Of a DNA stretch of 64,000 nt, positions 10,129-18,465 are shown piece by piece. Positions within the stretch are counted from its first letter, which is position 1, and each line of letters starts with the position of its first letter. The translations under genes and the position numbers were made by a program. The stretch is taken from positions 1 through 64,000 of the forward strand of contig NZ_JAFBEP010000017.1 of assembly GCF_016908775.1 (NCBI RefSeq), read 5' to 3'. The notes under the pieces are model-generated. The model saw only the letters and a program-made list of their open reading frames with translations, searched no databases and was not told the origin of the DNA. Origin of the DNA: Defluviitalea raffinosedens. Lineage in GTDB: Bacteria; Bacillota; Clostridia; Lachnospirales; Defluviitaleaceae.

Positions 10129-11463
10129 ATGGCTTTTGAAAGTTTGTCCGACAAGCTTCAAGATGTTTTTAAAAAATTAAAAAGTAAAGGGAAGTTGACA
10201 GAAAAAGATGTTACTGCTGCACTGCGGGAAGTAAAATTAGCACTATTAGAAGCGGATGTTAACTTTAAAGTTGTTAAATCATTTATAGATAAGATAAAAG
10301 AGAGAGCAGTTGGTCAAGAAGTTTTAGAAAGTTTAACCCCAGGACAGCAAGTTATTAAAATTGTACATGAAGAATTAATTGATCTGATGGGAAGTACCCA
10401 AAGCAAATTGACCTTTTCCAGCATGCCTCCTACTGTATATATGATGGTAGGTTTACAGGGGGCCGGAAAGACAACTACTTCCGGTAAACTGGGTGGGCAA
10501 ATAAAAAAGATGGGGAAAAAACCTTTATTGGTAGCTTGTGACGTTTATCGTCCTGCAGCGATCAAACAGCTTCAAGTTGTTGGTTCTCAGGTAGGAGTTC
10601 CTGTATTTTCTATAGAGGATTCTAAGCAACCGGTTGAAATTGCCAAAGCTGCACTGGAGTATGCAAAGGCCAACCATAATGATGTCGTGATTGTCGATAC
10701 CGCTGGTCGCCTCCATATAGATGAAAAATTGATGAATGAATTAGAGGAAATCAAATCTGCTGTAAAGCCCCAGGAAATTCTTCTTGTAGTAGATGCAATG
10801 ACTGGTCAGGATGCAGTTAATGTTGCCGAAAGTTTCAATGAAAAATTGGGAATTGACGGAGTAATCCTCACCAAATTGGATGGAGACACCAGAGGAGGAG
10901 CAGCATTATCTGTGCGGTCAGTTACTCAAAAACCAATAAAATATGTTGGTTTAGGGGAAAAATTAGAAGATCTTCAGCCTTTTTATCCTGACCGAATGGC
11001 TTCAAGAATACTGGGAATGGGAGATGTATTAACGCTTATCGAAAAAGCCCAGCAGAGTTTTGATGCAAAAAAGGTATCTGCCTTGGAGCAAAAGTTCCGA
11101 AAGATGGAATTTGATTTTGATGACTTTTTAGAGCAAATGCAGCAAGTTAAGAAAATGGGGCCACTAAATCAAATACTGGGAATGATCCCTGGTATGAATA
11201 CGCAAAAATTAGGTGACATTGAAGTTGATGAAAAAGAAATTGCCCATATAGAAGCCATTATAAAATCTATGACTAAGGAAGAAAGAGAAGATCCTTCCAT
11301 TTTAAACGGCTCAAGAAAGAGGAGAATTGCTGCTGGAAGTGGAAGGGATCTTCAGGAAGTCAATCGACTGATTAAACAGTTTGAGCAAATGAGAAAAATG
11401 ATGAAGCAATTATCAGATATGACCAAAGGCAAAAAAGGAAAATTTAAGCTTCCTTTTATGTAA
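10129..11463 (+). CDS. ffh: Signal recognition particle protein Ffh
   Basis: Ffh is the SRP54 GTPase that binds signal sequences on ribosomes together with the SRP RNA (not found in this window). The 444-residue protein has an N domain, then a G domain with [15 protein letters not shown] (P-loop), [21 protein letters not shown] and [13 protein letters not shown]. The M domain runs from about residue 300 to the end and is rich in methionine ([14 protein letters not shown]), as expected for the signal-peptide groove. The start follows GGGAGG. It lies between ylxM and rpsP, as in B. subtilis. Confidence 0.98.
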   Translation: MAFESLSDKLQDVFKKLKSKGKLTEKDVTAALREVKLALLEADVNFKVVKSFIDKIKERAVGQEVLESLTPGQQVIKIVHEELIDLMGSTQSKLTFSSMPPTVYMMVGLQGAGKTTTSGKLGGQIKKMGKKPLLVACDVYRPAAIKQLQVVGSQVGVPVFSIEDSKQPVEIAKAALEYAKANHNDVVIVDTAGRLHIDEKLMNELEEIKSAVKPQEILLVVDAMTGQDAVNVAESFNEKLGIDGVILTKLDGDTRGGAALSVRSVTQKPIKYVGLGEKLEDLQPFYPDRMASRILGMGDVLTLIEKAQQSFDAKKVSALEQKFRKMEFDFDDFLEQMQQVKKMGPLNQILGMIPGMNTQKLGDIEVDEKEIAHIEAIIKSMTKEEREDPSILNGSRKRRIAAGSGRDLQEVNRLIKQFEQMRKMMKQLSDMTKGKKGKFKLPFM

Positions 11464-11503
11464 TATAAATTGCTGTATATTTTGCTAAGGAGGTGAAAAA
11501 GAA

Positions 11504-11749
11504 ATGGCAGTTAGAATGAGATTAAGAAGAATGGGTGCAAAAAAAGCTCCTTTCTATAGAATTGTTGTTGCAGATTCAAGATCTCCAAGAGATGGAAGAT
11601 TTATTGAAGAAGTTGGATATTATGATCCAACAAAAGATCCAATTGAATTAAAAGTAAATGAAGAGCTTGTTCAAAAATGGCTTAAAAATGGTGCTCAACC
11701 TTCCGACACTGTGAAAGCTTTACTTAAGAAAGCTAATATACTCCAATAG
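11504..11749 (+). CDS. rpsP: 30S ribosomal protein S16
   Basis: This 81-residue small-subunit protein begins [20 protein letters not shown] and contains [21 protein letters not shown], the family signature in full. It is translated from AAGGAGGTG, among the strongest ribosome sites in the operon. It sits between ffh and khpA in the conserved ffh-rpsP-khpA-rimM-trmD-rplS cluster. Confidence 0.97.
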   Translation: MAVRMRLRRMGAKKAPFYRIVVADSRSPRDGRFIEEVGYYDPTKDPIELKVNEELVQKWLKNGAQPSDTVKALLKKANILQ

Positions 11750-11775
11750 TCAAAAGAGTTGCGGAGGTGTTAATT

Positions 11776-12006
11776 ATGAAAGATCTCGTTGAAATGATTG
11801 CTAAAGCTTTAGTGGATCATCCCGAAGCTGTAGAAGTAAATGAGATAGAAGGAGAACGTTCTGTTATTCTCGAATTAAAAGTTGCACCTGAGGATATGGG
11901 AAAAGTTATTGGAAAACAAGGAAGAATTGCTAAAGCAATTCGCACAGTAGTGAAAGCGGCTGCAACTCGCGAAAATAAACGAGTAGTCGTTGAAATTTTA
12001 CAATAA
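11776..12006 (+). CDS. khpA: KhpA, KH-domain RNA-binding protein
   Basis: The 76-residue protein is a single KH domain with the GxxG loop in [16 protein letters not shown]. In other Firmicutes it forms a complex with KhpB/Jag and influences cell-envelope and division genes. The ATG at 11776 is chosen over an in-frame GTG at 11767 because GGAGGTG lies at the proper distance upstream. It follows rpsP closely and is followed by a strong terminator. The ylqD gene that sits next in B. subtilis is absent. Confidence 0.93.
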   Translation: MKDLVEMIAKALVDHPEAVEVNEIEGERSVILELKVAPEDMGKVIGKQGRIAKAIRTVVKAAATRENKRVVVEILQ

Positions 12007-12009
12007 ATT

Positions 12010-12040
12010 AAGGTTAGGGGGTAATCTCCTAACCTTTTTT
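12010..12040 (+). terminator. Intrinsic terminator after khpA
   Basis: AAGGTTAGG at 12010-12018 pairs with CCTAACCTT at 12028-12036 and is followed by a run of T. It separates the ffh-rpsP-khpA unit from rimM-trmD, although some readthrough is likely because no clear promoter for rimM was found. Confidence 0.85.
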
Positions 12041-12096
12041 GCGAAGTAAAAAAATACATCTTGCTTCTGAGAAACCAAACCTAAGGAGGGTTATTA

Positions 12097-12609
12097 TTGT
12101 CTGCCTATATAGAAATCGGCAAAATTGTTAATACTCAAGGGATTCGAGGAGACTTAAGAGTAATCCCCACAACAGATGATCCAAAACGTTTTGAGTTGTT
12201 AAAAGAAATATATATTGAAAGCAGAAATGAACTTAAAAAATATACGATTGAAAAAGTCTGGTATCATAAACAATTTGTTATATTAAAACTAAAAGAAATC
12301 TCCTCAATGACTGAAGGAGAAACTTTAAAGAACAGTATCATCAAAATTCCAAGGGAATTTGCACTGCCTTTAGAGGAAGATGAATACTACATTGGAGATT
12401 TGTATGACATAGATGTATACACCGATCATGACGAATATTTGGGAAAAATCACTGATATTATTTTTACAGGCAGCAATGATGTATATGTCGTTAGAAAAGA
12501 AGGAGAAACTAAGGACTTGCTTATACCTGCAATTAAAGACTGTATATTGAATGTGGATTTGGATCATAAAAAAATGGTGGTATCATTACTGGAAGGATTG
12601 AGAGACTGA
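12097..12609 (+). CDS. rimM: Ribosome maturation factor RimM
   Basis: RimM helps assemble the 30S head domain by binding S19 and 16S rRNA. The 170-residue protein has an N-terminal RimM barrel ([20 protein letters not shown]) and a C-terminal PRC-barrel ([12 protein letters not shown] ... [16 protein letters not shown]). The start is TTG at 12097, supported by AAGGAGGG at 12083-12090 with six-base spacing; no ATG fits as well. The stop codon overlaps the trmD start by one base (TGATG), implying translational coupling. Confidence 0.95.
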   Translation: MSAYIEIGKIVNTQGIRGDLRVIPTTDDPKRFELLKEIYIESRNELKKYTIEKVWYHKQFVILKLKEISSMTEGETLKNSIIKIPREFALPLEEDEYYIGDLYDIDVYTDHDEYLGKITDIIFTGSNDVYVVRKEGETKDLLIPAIKDCILNVDLDHKKMVVSLLEGLRD

Positions 12610-13349
12610 TGAATTTCTATATTCTTACTTTATTTCCGCAAATGATTCAATCCGCCATGTCCCATAGTATTATTGGAAAAGCTCAGTCTGAGAATAAAAT
12701 TAATATTGAATGCATTAATATCAGAGATTTTGCAGGAAATAAACACAAGCAAGTAGACGACTACCCTTATGGTGGCGGAGCGGGAATGGTTATGCAGCCT
12801 CAGCCCATATACGATGCTTACCACAGCATTGTTTCAAAAAAGATCTCCACCCCACGGGTCATTTATATGTCCCCTCAGGGAAAAACTTTTTCTCAATCCA
12901 TAGCAAAAGATTTGGCTAAAGAAGAAAATCTGATTATACTTTGTGGACATTATGAAGGAATTGATCAAAGAGTAATTGATGAAATTGTTACGGATGAAAT
13001 ATCTATTGGGGATTATATACTCACTGGTGGGGAACTGGCTGCCATGGTGGTTATAGATGCCGTATCCAGATTGATTCCGGGAGTGCTGGGAAAAGTTGAA
13101 TCTTTTGAAGAAGAATCTTTTTCAAATCACTTGTTGGAATATCCTCAATATACCAGACCTCCTGTCTTTAAAGACAGAAAAGTTCCTGAAGTATTATTAT
13201 CGGGCAATCATGCAAAAATAGAAAAATGGAGAAGAGAGCAGTCTCTTTTGCGTACATGGCTAAAAAGGCCGGACCTTTTAGAAAAAGCAGATTTAACTCC
13301 TGAAGATATAAAGTATATCAATCAATTAAAAATGGACAATTTCCGTTAA
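12609..13349 (+). CDS. trmD: tRNA (guanine-N1)-methyltransferase
   Basis: TrmD methylates G37 of tRNAs with S-adenosylmethionine, preventing +1 frameshifting. The 246-residue protein has the knotted SPOUT fold motifs: [49 protein letters not shown] and the C-terminal YTRPPVF. The length is typical. It starts on the last base of the rimM stop codon. The next gene, rplS, has its own promoter about 20 bp after the trmD stop. Confidence 0.97.
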   Translation: MNFYILTLFPQMIQSAMSHSIIGKAQSENKINIECINIRDFAGNKHKQVDDYPYGGGAGMVMQPQPIYDAYHSIVSKKISTPRVIYMSPQGKTFSQSIAKDLAKEENLIILCGHYEGIDQRVIDEIVTDEISIGDYILTGGELAAMVVIDAVSRLIPGVLGKVESFEEESFSNHLLEYPQYTRPPVFKDRKVPEVLLSGNHAKIEKWRREQSLLRTWLKRPDLLEKADLTPEDIKYINQLKMDNFR

Positions 13350-13367
13350 TAAATTAATAAAATACCG

Positions 13368-13396
13368 TTGCAATTCGACTTATGTTATGCTATACT
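13368..13396 (+). promoter_or_regulatory. Putative promoter for rplS
   Basis: TTGCAA at 13368-13373 and TATACT at 13391-13396 are 17 bp apart. The implied start near 13403 gives rplS a leader of about 70 nt. Confidence 0.6.
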
Positions 13397-13402
13397 TCTT
13401 AA

Positions 13403-13473
13403 TTGTGAGTACGGGCGGTCCTCTGCCTAAAAAATATGTAGGTATGAACGTCTAAGATGGAAGGAGGGTACTT
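13403..13473 (+). promoter_or_regulatory. Candidate ribosomal protein L19 mRNA leader
   Basis: The stretch between the putative rplS promoter and the coding region is about 70 nt and richer in GC than neighbouring spacers (ACGGGCGGTCCTCTGCC). B. subtilis and relatives carry an autoregulatory L19 leader at this position. Length and place agree, but I could not confirm the fold by eye, so this is a positional inference. Confidence 0.3.
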
Positions 13474-13818
13474 ATGAACGAAATTATTAAGGCAATCGAA
13501 AGCGAACAATTAAAAAGCGATATTACTCCTTTTAATGTTGGTGACACTATTCGTGTATATGCAAAAGTAAAAGAAGGAAATCGTGAAAGATTACAGATGT
13601 TTGAAGGAATTGTTATGAAAAGACAACATGGAGGAATTCGTGAAACCTTCACTGTAAGAAGAATTTCTTATGGTGTAGGGGTTGAAAGAACATGGCCTCT
13701 CCATTCACCAAACATTGAAAAAATTGAAGTTGTAAGAAAAGGTAAAGTTAGAAGAGCTAAATTAAATTATCTCCGCTCCAGAATAGGTAAAGCTGCAAAA
13801 GTAAAAGAACTTATTTAA
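13474..13818 (+). CDS. rplS: 50S ribosomal protein L19
   Basis: L19 lies at the 30S-50S interface and contributes to inter-subunit bridges. The 114-residue protein has the family core [20 protein letters not shown], then [20 protein letters not shown] and [14 protein letters not shown], and ends KAAKVKELI. The ribosome site GGAGGG is followed by ATG at 13474. It has its own promoter and a near-perfect terminator, so it can be expressed apart from rimM-trmD. Confidence 0.97.
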   Translation: MNEIIKAIESEQLKSDITPFNVGDTIRVYAKVKEGNRERLQMFEGIVMKRQHGGIRETFTVRRISYGVGVERTWPLHSPNIEKIEVVRKGKVRRAKLNYLRSRIGKAAKVKELI

Positions 13819-13823
13819 TACCA

Positions 13824-13848
13824 AAGGGGACTCTAGAGTCCCTTTTTG
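13824..13848 (+). terminator. Intrinsic terminator after rplS
   Basis: A perfect palindrome GGGACTCTAGAGTCCC at 13827-13842, extended by AA and TT pairs, is followed by a T run. This marks the end of the ribosomal protein unit before the signal peptidase genes. Confidence 0.85.
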
Positions 13849-13870
13849 TGTATGAAAAGGGTGGTGAACT

Positions 13871-14428
13871 ATGGAAGAAAACCAAAATAATTCAAAAGAA
13901 TCATCTGTAAAGTCTGAGATTATTGAGACAATAAAAGAAGTTATAATTGTAATAATCTTTTTTTTATTTATCAGAGCTTTTATTTTTGAAAATACTAAAG
14001 TCATAGGACCATCAATGGAACCAACTTTGCATGAAAACAATGCATTAATTGTCAATAAATTCGAATATCGTTTTACGAATCCTGAAAGAGGAGAAATCAT
14101 AGTTTTTCCCTATAAAGGAGATCCTTCAAAACATTATATAAAAAGAATCATCGGTTTACCAGGAGAAACAATTGATATCAGAGACAATACGGTATATATT
14201 GATGGTGAACCATTAGAAGAAGATTACATTTTAGAAACAATGGAGCCAAGAGGAGATATAGCCTTTCCTTTTGTAGTTCCTGAAAATACATATTTCGTTA
14301 TGGGTGATAACAGAAATAACAGTTCCGACAGTAGATACCAAGATGTGGGAACTATTGAAAAATCAAAAATTATAGGTCATGCAGTTATAAGAATTTGGCC
14401 ATTAAATGAAATTGGATTTGTAAAATAA
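13871..14428 (+). CDS. lepB: Type I signal peptidase, first of three tandem copies
   Basis: This membrane serine protease removes signal peptides from exported proteins. The 185-residue protein has one N-terminal membrane segment (about residues 20-38, VIIVIIFFLFIRAFIF), then the nucleophile motif GPSMEPTL, the lysine motif HYIKRIIGLPGE, and box E GDNRNNSSDSRY. All catalytic elements are present, so it should be active. The start follows AAGGGTGGTGA. It opens a run of three adjacent lepB genes between rplS and rbgA, a common lepB position in Clostridia, though usually with fewer copies. Confidence 0.95.
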   Translation: MEENQNNSKESSVKSEIIETIKEVIIVIIFFLFIRAFIFENTKVIGPSMEPTLHENNALIVNKFEYRFTNPERGEIIVFPYKGDPSKHYIKRIIGLPGETIDIRDNTVYIDGEPLEEDYILETMEPRGDIAFPFVVPENTYFVMGDNRNNSSDSRYQDVGTIEKSKIIGHAVIRIWPLNEIGFVK

Positions 14429-14445
14429 ATTTTTTTGAATAGTGG

Positions 14446-15003
14446 ATGGGAAGTATGAATGCAGCAAACAGAAAATTATTAAAAGAAATTTTTGAATGGT
14501 TAAAAGATATCTTGATTGCCCTAGGGGTTACACTATTCATTACCACTTTTATTTATCAAAATACACAAGTCATCGGAGATTCTATGGAACCAACGTTACA
14601 AGACGGCAATGCAATTATTGTTAATAAATTCATTTATAGATTTCAGCAGCCTAAACGAGGCGACATTATAGCATTTAAGTATTCTCAAAACCCTTCTCAA
14701 CATTTTATAAAAAGAATAATAGCAATTGAAGGAGATAAAATAGATATACGAGATGGAAAAGTATATTTAAACGATCAAGTGTTAGAAGAAAATTATATTC
14801 TTGAGCCAATGGACACAATAAAAATTGGAAATATGCATTTTCCTATTGTAATACCTAAAGACAGTTATTTTGTTATGGGCGATAATCGAAATGTTAGTTT
14901 TGACAGTAGGTATACGGAAGTCGGTTTAATTCCCCTATCTTATATTAGCGGAAAAGCAGTTCTAAGAATTTGGCCTTTTAATATGATTGGTTTAATAAAA
15001 TAA
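14446..15003 (+). CDS. lepB: Type I signal peptidase, second tandem copy
   Basis: This is a 185-residue paralogue of the preceding gene with the same plan: a membrane segment at about residues 23-43 (ILIALGVTLFITTFIY), the serine motif GDSMEPTLQDGN, the lysine motif HFIKRIIAIEGDKID, and GDNRNVSFDSRY. The start is uncertain: ATG at 14446 or ATG at 14455 (three codons later), and both have only weak GGATGGG-like ribosome sites. It is spaced 17 bp from the first copy. The divergence between copies, especially in the substrate-facing region before box E, suggests different precursor preference. That last point is inference. Confidence 0.94.
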   Translation: MGSMNAANRKLLKEIFEWLKDILIALGVTLFITTFIYQNTQVIGDSMEPTLQDGNAIIVNKFIYRFQQPKRGDIIAFKYSQNPSQHFIKRIIAIEGDKIDIRDGKVYLNDQVLEENYILEPMDTIKIGNMHFPIVIPKDSYFVMGDNRNVSFDSRYTEVGLIPLSYISGKAVLRIWPFNMIGLIK

Positions 15004-15022
15004 AGAATTAGGAGTTGATCAA

Positions 15023-15559
15023 ATGGGGCAAAATAACGATTCTTTCAATATCGCACAAGAAGCACTCAGTTGGGGGAAGGATATCCTGATTGCAATAATC
15101 ATAGCCCTTTTCATTCGCCAGTTTGTTTTAGCCCATACAATTATTCCTTCTGGTTCCATGATTCCAACAATCCAAATTAATGACCACATCATTGTAAATA
15201 AATTAACTTATCGTTTTACGGAACCAAAAAGAGGCGATATTGTTGTGTTCCACGAAGATATAGATCTTATTAAGAGAGTAATCGGATTGCCCGGGGAAGA
15301 AATCGATTTAAGAGATGGGAAAGTATATATCGATGGAAAAGTTTTAGAGGAAGATTATTTAAATGAACCTATGAATACAAATATAAAAGGAGTGTTGGAG
15401 TATCCGTTTAAAATACCTGAAAACTGTTATTTCGTAATGGGAGATAATAGAAATGTCAGCCAAGACAGCAGGTATATTGGGCCGATCAGCAAAGATAAAA
15501 TCTTTGCCAAAGCAGGTCTTAGAATTTGGCCTCTTAAATCTTTTGGATTTCTTAAATAA
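15023..15559 (+). CDS. lepB: Type I signal peptidase, third tandem copy
   Basis: This 178-residue protein is the most divergent of the three. After one membrane segment (ILIAIIIALFIRQFVL) it has the nucleophile motif PSGSMIPTIQ, closer to the classic S-G-S-M-x-P-T form than the other two, then DLIKRVIGLPGEEID and GDNRNVSQDSRY. All catalytic residues are present. It follows the second copy by 19 bp with ribosome site AGGAGTTG, suggesting one transcript. No terminator separates it from rbgA. Confidence 0.95.
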   Translation: MGQNNDSFNIAQEALSWGKDILIAIIIALFIRQFVLAHTIIPSGSMIPTIQINDHIIVNKLTYRFTEPKRGDIVVFHEDIDLIKRVIGLPGEEIDLRDGKVYIDGKVLEEDYLNEPMNTNIKGVLEYPFKIPENCYFVMGDNRNVSQDSRYIGPISKDKIFAKAGLRIWPLKSFGFLK

Positions 15560-15588
15560 TTTACTATAACTAAAGACGGTGATTGCAA

Positions 15589-16449
15589 ATGAACATACAG
15601 TGGTACCCTGGTCATATGACAAAAACGCGACGATTGATCATAGAAAACTTAAAACTAGTTGATATTGTTATTGAACTGGTAGATGCAAGAATACCATTCA
15701 GCAGTAAAAATCCGGATATTGAAGAATTATCACGAAATAAGCCAAGAATCCTGGTAATGAATAAAAGCGATTTAGCAGATCCCTATACTAATTCTCGATG
15801 GATTTCATGGTTTGAAGAAAAAGGTTATGGAGTCATTACAGTGAATTCAATCACTGGAAAAGGGATTTCTGAAGTAGACAGAACTGCCAGAGAGCTTTTA
15901 AAAGAGAAAATAGAAAGAGATAAGCAAAGAGGTCGGATTTTTAGACCTATAAGAGCAATGGTTGTTGGGATACCCAATGTTGGCAAATCAACATTTATCA
16001 ATAAATTGGCTGGTAAATCCAGTGCCAAAACTGGAGACAGACCTGGAGTCACAAAAGGGAAGCAATGGATTAAAATTAAAAAAGATTTTGAACTATTGGA
16101 TACTCCCGGAATTCTTTGGCCTAAATTTGAAGATATGAATGTTGGAATGAAGTTAGCTTTTACAGGTGCTATAAAGCAAGAGATATTGGACACCCATACA
16201 TTATCGTTAGAGCTTTTGAAACTTTTATCAGCTAAATTTCCTGATGCTTTAGTAACCAGATATAAACTTACAGATATTGAATCCAAAACGCCAATGGAGT
16301 TATTGACAGAAATAGGTCAAAAAAGAGGTTTTTTAATCTCCGGAGGAGAAGTGGATTATTCCCGCACTTCACTGGTAATCTTGGATGAATTAAGAGCAGG
16401 GAAATTAGGGAATATTACTCTTGAATCTCCGGAAGATATTGAGGGTTAA
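15589..16449 (+). CDS. rbgA: Ribosome biogenesis GTPase RbgA (YlqF)
   Basis: RbgA is a circularly permuted GTPase needed late in 50S assembly. The 286-residue protein starts NIQWYPGHMTKTRR, has the permuted order NKSD (G4, in RILVMNKSDLAD), GIPNVGKSTFINKLAG (G1), then DTPGI (G3), and a C-terminal ANTAR-like helical domain. The ATG at 15589 is preferred to an in-frame TTG at 15583, since GACGGTGAT gives suitable spacing only for the ATG. It is followed by rnhB as in B. subtilis. Confidence 0.96.
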   Translation: MNIQWYPGHMTKTRRLIIENLKLVDIVIELVDARIPFSSKNPDIEELSRNKPRILVMNKSDLADPYTNSRWISWFEEKGYGVITVNSITGKGISEVDRTARELLKEKIERDKQRGRIFRPIRAMVVGIPNVGKSTFINKLAGKSSAKTGDRPGVTKGKQWIKIKKDFELLDTPGILWPKFEDMNVGMKLAFTGAIKQEILDTHTLSLELLKLLSAKFPDALVTRYKLTDIESKTPMELLTEIGQKRGFLISGGEVDYSRTSLVILDELRAGKLGNITLESPEDIEG

Positions 16450-16491
16450 TGATTTCTTGAATAAAACAGAGGATTAAATGAGGAGAATACT

Positions 16492-17268
16492 ATGGATCCA
16501 AAATCATCCGTTAAATCTATAGAAAACATATTAAAGGAAGTTTCTTACGAGGAACTTCCTAACATTTTAGAAAAATTTAAGTCAGATTCAAGACAAGGCG
16601 TGCAAAACTTAATAAAAAGATATCAAAAAAAATATGATGCCTATGTTATTGAACTGAATAGAATAAAAAAACTTAATACATATGAAAACAATTGGCACTC
16701 TAAAGGATATGAAGCAGTTGCAGGTATTGATGAAGTGGGAAGAGGCCCTTTAGCAGGTCCAGTAGTTGCTGCGGCTGTGATATTGCCTAAAGATTGTTGT
16801 ATTTTAGGCATAAATGATTCTAAAAAATTGACTCCGTCTAAAAGAGAAGAACTATTTGATATCATACATCAAGAAGCCATATCTATAGGTATTGGCATTG
16901 TTGATCCTCAAACGATCGATGAACTGAATATCCTGCAAGCCACATTTAAAGCTATGAAAATCGCACTGGAGAAATTGGAGATAGTTCCTGACATGCTTAT
17001 AATAGATGGAAATAATACTCTTCCAGATGTTCCAATTCCCCAGCAAAATATAGTCGGTGGAGATGGCAAAAGCATATCCATTGCTGCAGCCAGCATTATA
17101 GCAAAAGTAACGAGAGACAGAATTATGGACGCTTACCATGAACTTTATCCTGAATATGATTTTACTAAACATAAGGGATATGGCACAGAAAATCATATAA
17201 AAGCAATTCAACAAAGAGGATTATGCCCTATTCATAGAAGAAGTTTTACTCAAAACTTCTTACAATAG
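16492..17268 (+). CDS. rnhB: Ribonuclease HII
   Basis: RNase HII cuts RNA in RNA-DNA hybrids and removes single ribonucleotides from DNA. The 258-residue protein carries an N-terminal extension of about 70 residues typical of Firmicute RnhB, then the catalytic GIDEVGRGPLAGPVVAAAV with DE of the active site, LIIDGNN, GDGKSISIAAASIIAKVTRD and HKGYGT. The ribosome site is GAGGAGAA. It follows rbgA in the conserved order. Confidence 0.96.
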   Translation: MDPKSSVKSIENILKEVSYEELPNILEKFKSDSRQGVQNLIKRYQKKYDAYVIELNRIKKLNTYENNWHSKGYEAVAGIDEVGRGPLAGPVVAAAVILPKDCCILGINDSKKLTPSKREELFDIIHQEAISIGIGIVDPQTIDELNILQATFKAMKIALEKLEIVPDMLIIDGNNTLPDVPIPQQNIVGGDGKSISIAAASIIAKVTRDRIMDAYHELYPEYDFTKHKGYGTENHIKAIQQRGLCPIHRRSFTQNFLQ

Positions 17269-17295
17269 CTTATGTATTTAAAAGGGAGAGCGAAA

Positions 17296-17784
17296 ATGGA
17301 AGAAGCTTTAACTGTTTATAAATTATTAGAAGAACTTGAAATCCAGTATAAAAAATATGAACATGAACTGGTATTTACTATGGAAGACATCAGTAAATTA
17401 GATATCAATATTGAAGGAGAGTATTGCAAAAATCTTTTTTTAAGAAATAGTAAAGGAGATCAACATTATCTGGTCGTCGTAAGTGGTTCAAAAAGTGTTG
17501 ATTTAAAAAGATTAGCACGGGAAATTCCTTCTACACGTTTAAGTTTTGCATCTGATGAAAGGTTGTATAAATATCTTAAACTGAAGCCAGGTTCAGTGAG
17601 TCCTTTTGGACTAATTCATGATCTTGATCATCATGTAGAAATTGTTATTGATCAAGATCTCGTTGGCCTTGATTCCCTCTGCTTTCACCCCAACACCAAT
17701 GCTGCAACAGTTGTCATATCTTATGATGATTTTTACAAATATCTTAAAAATTGTGAAAACAAAATACATTTTGTTAAAATCTAA
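17296..17784 (+). CDS. YbaK/EbsC-family aminoacyl-tRNA deacylase (ProX/PrdX-like)
   Basis: The 162-residue protein is a YbaK-fold trans-editing enzyme that hydrolyses mischarged tRNA, most like the ProXp/PrdX group acting on Ala- or Cys-tRNAPro. Visible motifs are the lysine in CKNLFLRNSKGDQHYLVVVS, then LKLKPGSVSPFGLIHD and the closing SLCFHPNTNAATVVISYDDF, which match PrdX proteins well. The ATG at 17296 follows GGGAGAG; an upstream in-frame ATG at 17272 lacks a good site. Substrate specificity is inferred from family resemblance only. Confidence 0.85.
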   Translation: MEEALTVYKLLEELEIQYKKYEHELVFTMEDISKLDINIEGEYCKNLFLRNSKGDQHYLVVVSGSKSVDLKRLAREIPSTRLSFASDERLYKYLKLKPGSVSPFGLIHDLDHHVEIVIDQDLVGLDSLCFHPNTNAATVVISYDDFYKYLKNCENKIHFVKI

Positions 17785-17803
17785 TTTCCCCTTTATAAGA
17801 CCC

Positions 17804-17832
17804 TTGACAAAATATGATGAGTTTTATACAAT
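17804..17832 (+). promoter_or_regulatory. Sigma-A type promoter for hsp20
   Basis: TTGACA at 17804-17809 and TACAAT at 17827-17832 are 17 bp apart. The CIRCE operator begins 5 bp after the -10 box, so it covers the transcription start. Confidence 0.85.
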
Positions 17833-17836
17833 ATTA

Positions 17837-17863
17837 TTAGCACTCAATAAAGATGAGTGCTAA
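17837..17863 (+). promoter_or_regulatory. CIRCE operator (HrcA binding site)
   Basis: TTAGCACTC at 17837-17845 and GAGTGCTAA at 17855-17863 are perfect inverted arms with exactly 9 bp between them, the full consensus of the HrcA-bound CIRCE element. Its position over the start site predicts heat-relieved repression of the downstream hsp20. The hrcA gene itself is not in the window. Confidence 0.95.
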
Positions 17864-17890
17864 TAATGCCTTTATTAAGGAGGAGATAAA

Positions 17891-18331
17891 ATGTTTGAAA
17901 TGATGCCATTCAGAAGAAATCATGTGGGCAGAAAAGATGACTTTTTCTCACCTTTCTTTAAGAGCTTTTTTGAGGATGATTTCTTTCCAGCAATGAATTA
18001 CATGCATGGAAATTTCTCTGTAGACTTAAAAGAAACCGATGATCATTACCAAATCGAAGCTGACTTACCTGGAATTAAGAAGGAAGACATAGATATAGAC
18101 TTTAATAATAACTATTTAACCATTAGTGCTAAAAGAGACGAATCAATTGAAGATAAAAATGAAAACTATGTTAGAAGAGAAAGACATTATGGTGAGTTCA
18201 AAAGAACTTTTTATATAGATAATGTAGATGAAGCCAAAATTGATGCATCTTTTAGAGATGGTGTACTAAAAGTTGTTTTGCCAAAATTAAATAAAGGAAA
18301 GAACAACCGAAAAAAAATAGATATTCATTAA
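17891..18331 (+). CDS. Small heat shock protein, Hsp20/alpha-crystallin family
   Basis: This is an ATP-independent holdase that keeps unfolded proteins soluble. The 146-residue protein starts MFEMMPFRRN and has the alpha-crystallin domain at about residues 35-140: FSVDLKETDDHYQIEADLPG, then GIKKEDIDIDF, ERHYGEFKRTF and the closing SFRDGVLKVVLPKLNKG. It closely resembles clostridial Hsp18. AAGGAGGAG is an ideal ribosome site. It is monocistronic, between a promoter with CIRCE and a terminator. The best known CIRCE targets are groESL and the dnaK operon, so HrcA control of a small heat shock gene is notable. Confidence 0.95.
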   Translation: MFEMMPFRRNHVGRKDDFFSPFFKSFFEDDFFPAMNYMHGNFSVDLKETDDHYQIEADLPGIKKEDIDIDFNNNYLTISAKRDESIEDKNENYVRRERHYGEFKRTFYIDNVDEAKIDASFRDGVLKVVLPKLNKGKNNRKKIDIH

Positions 18332-18338
18332 ACATGTT

Positions 18339-18371
18339 AAGCTCTCCTTAAATTCAGGGGAGCTTTTTTAT
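18339..18371 (+). terminator. Intrinsic terminator after hsp20
   Basis: AAGCTCTCC at 18339-18347 pairs with GGGGAGCTT at 18357-18365 (one T-G pair), followed by a T run. Confidence 0.85.
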
Positions 18372-18465
18372 ACACAATTTTTTAATCGATTTAGTAATTT
18401 ATTATGCATCACTTTTATGATAGAATGCATTTATAGCAATGTATTATTATTTTGAGGTGATGGTT

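Noticed and set aside
14427-14455. Possible frameshift or fusion between the first and second signal peptidase genes
   Set aside because: Each gene has its own start, membrane segment and full set of catalytic motifs, so they are separate intact copies.
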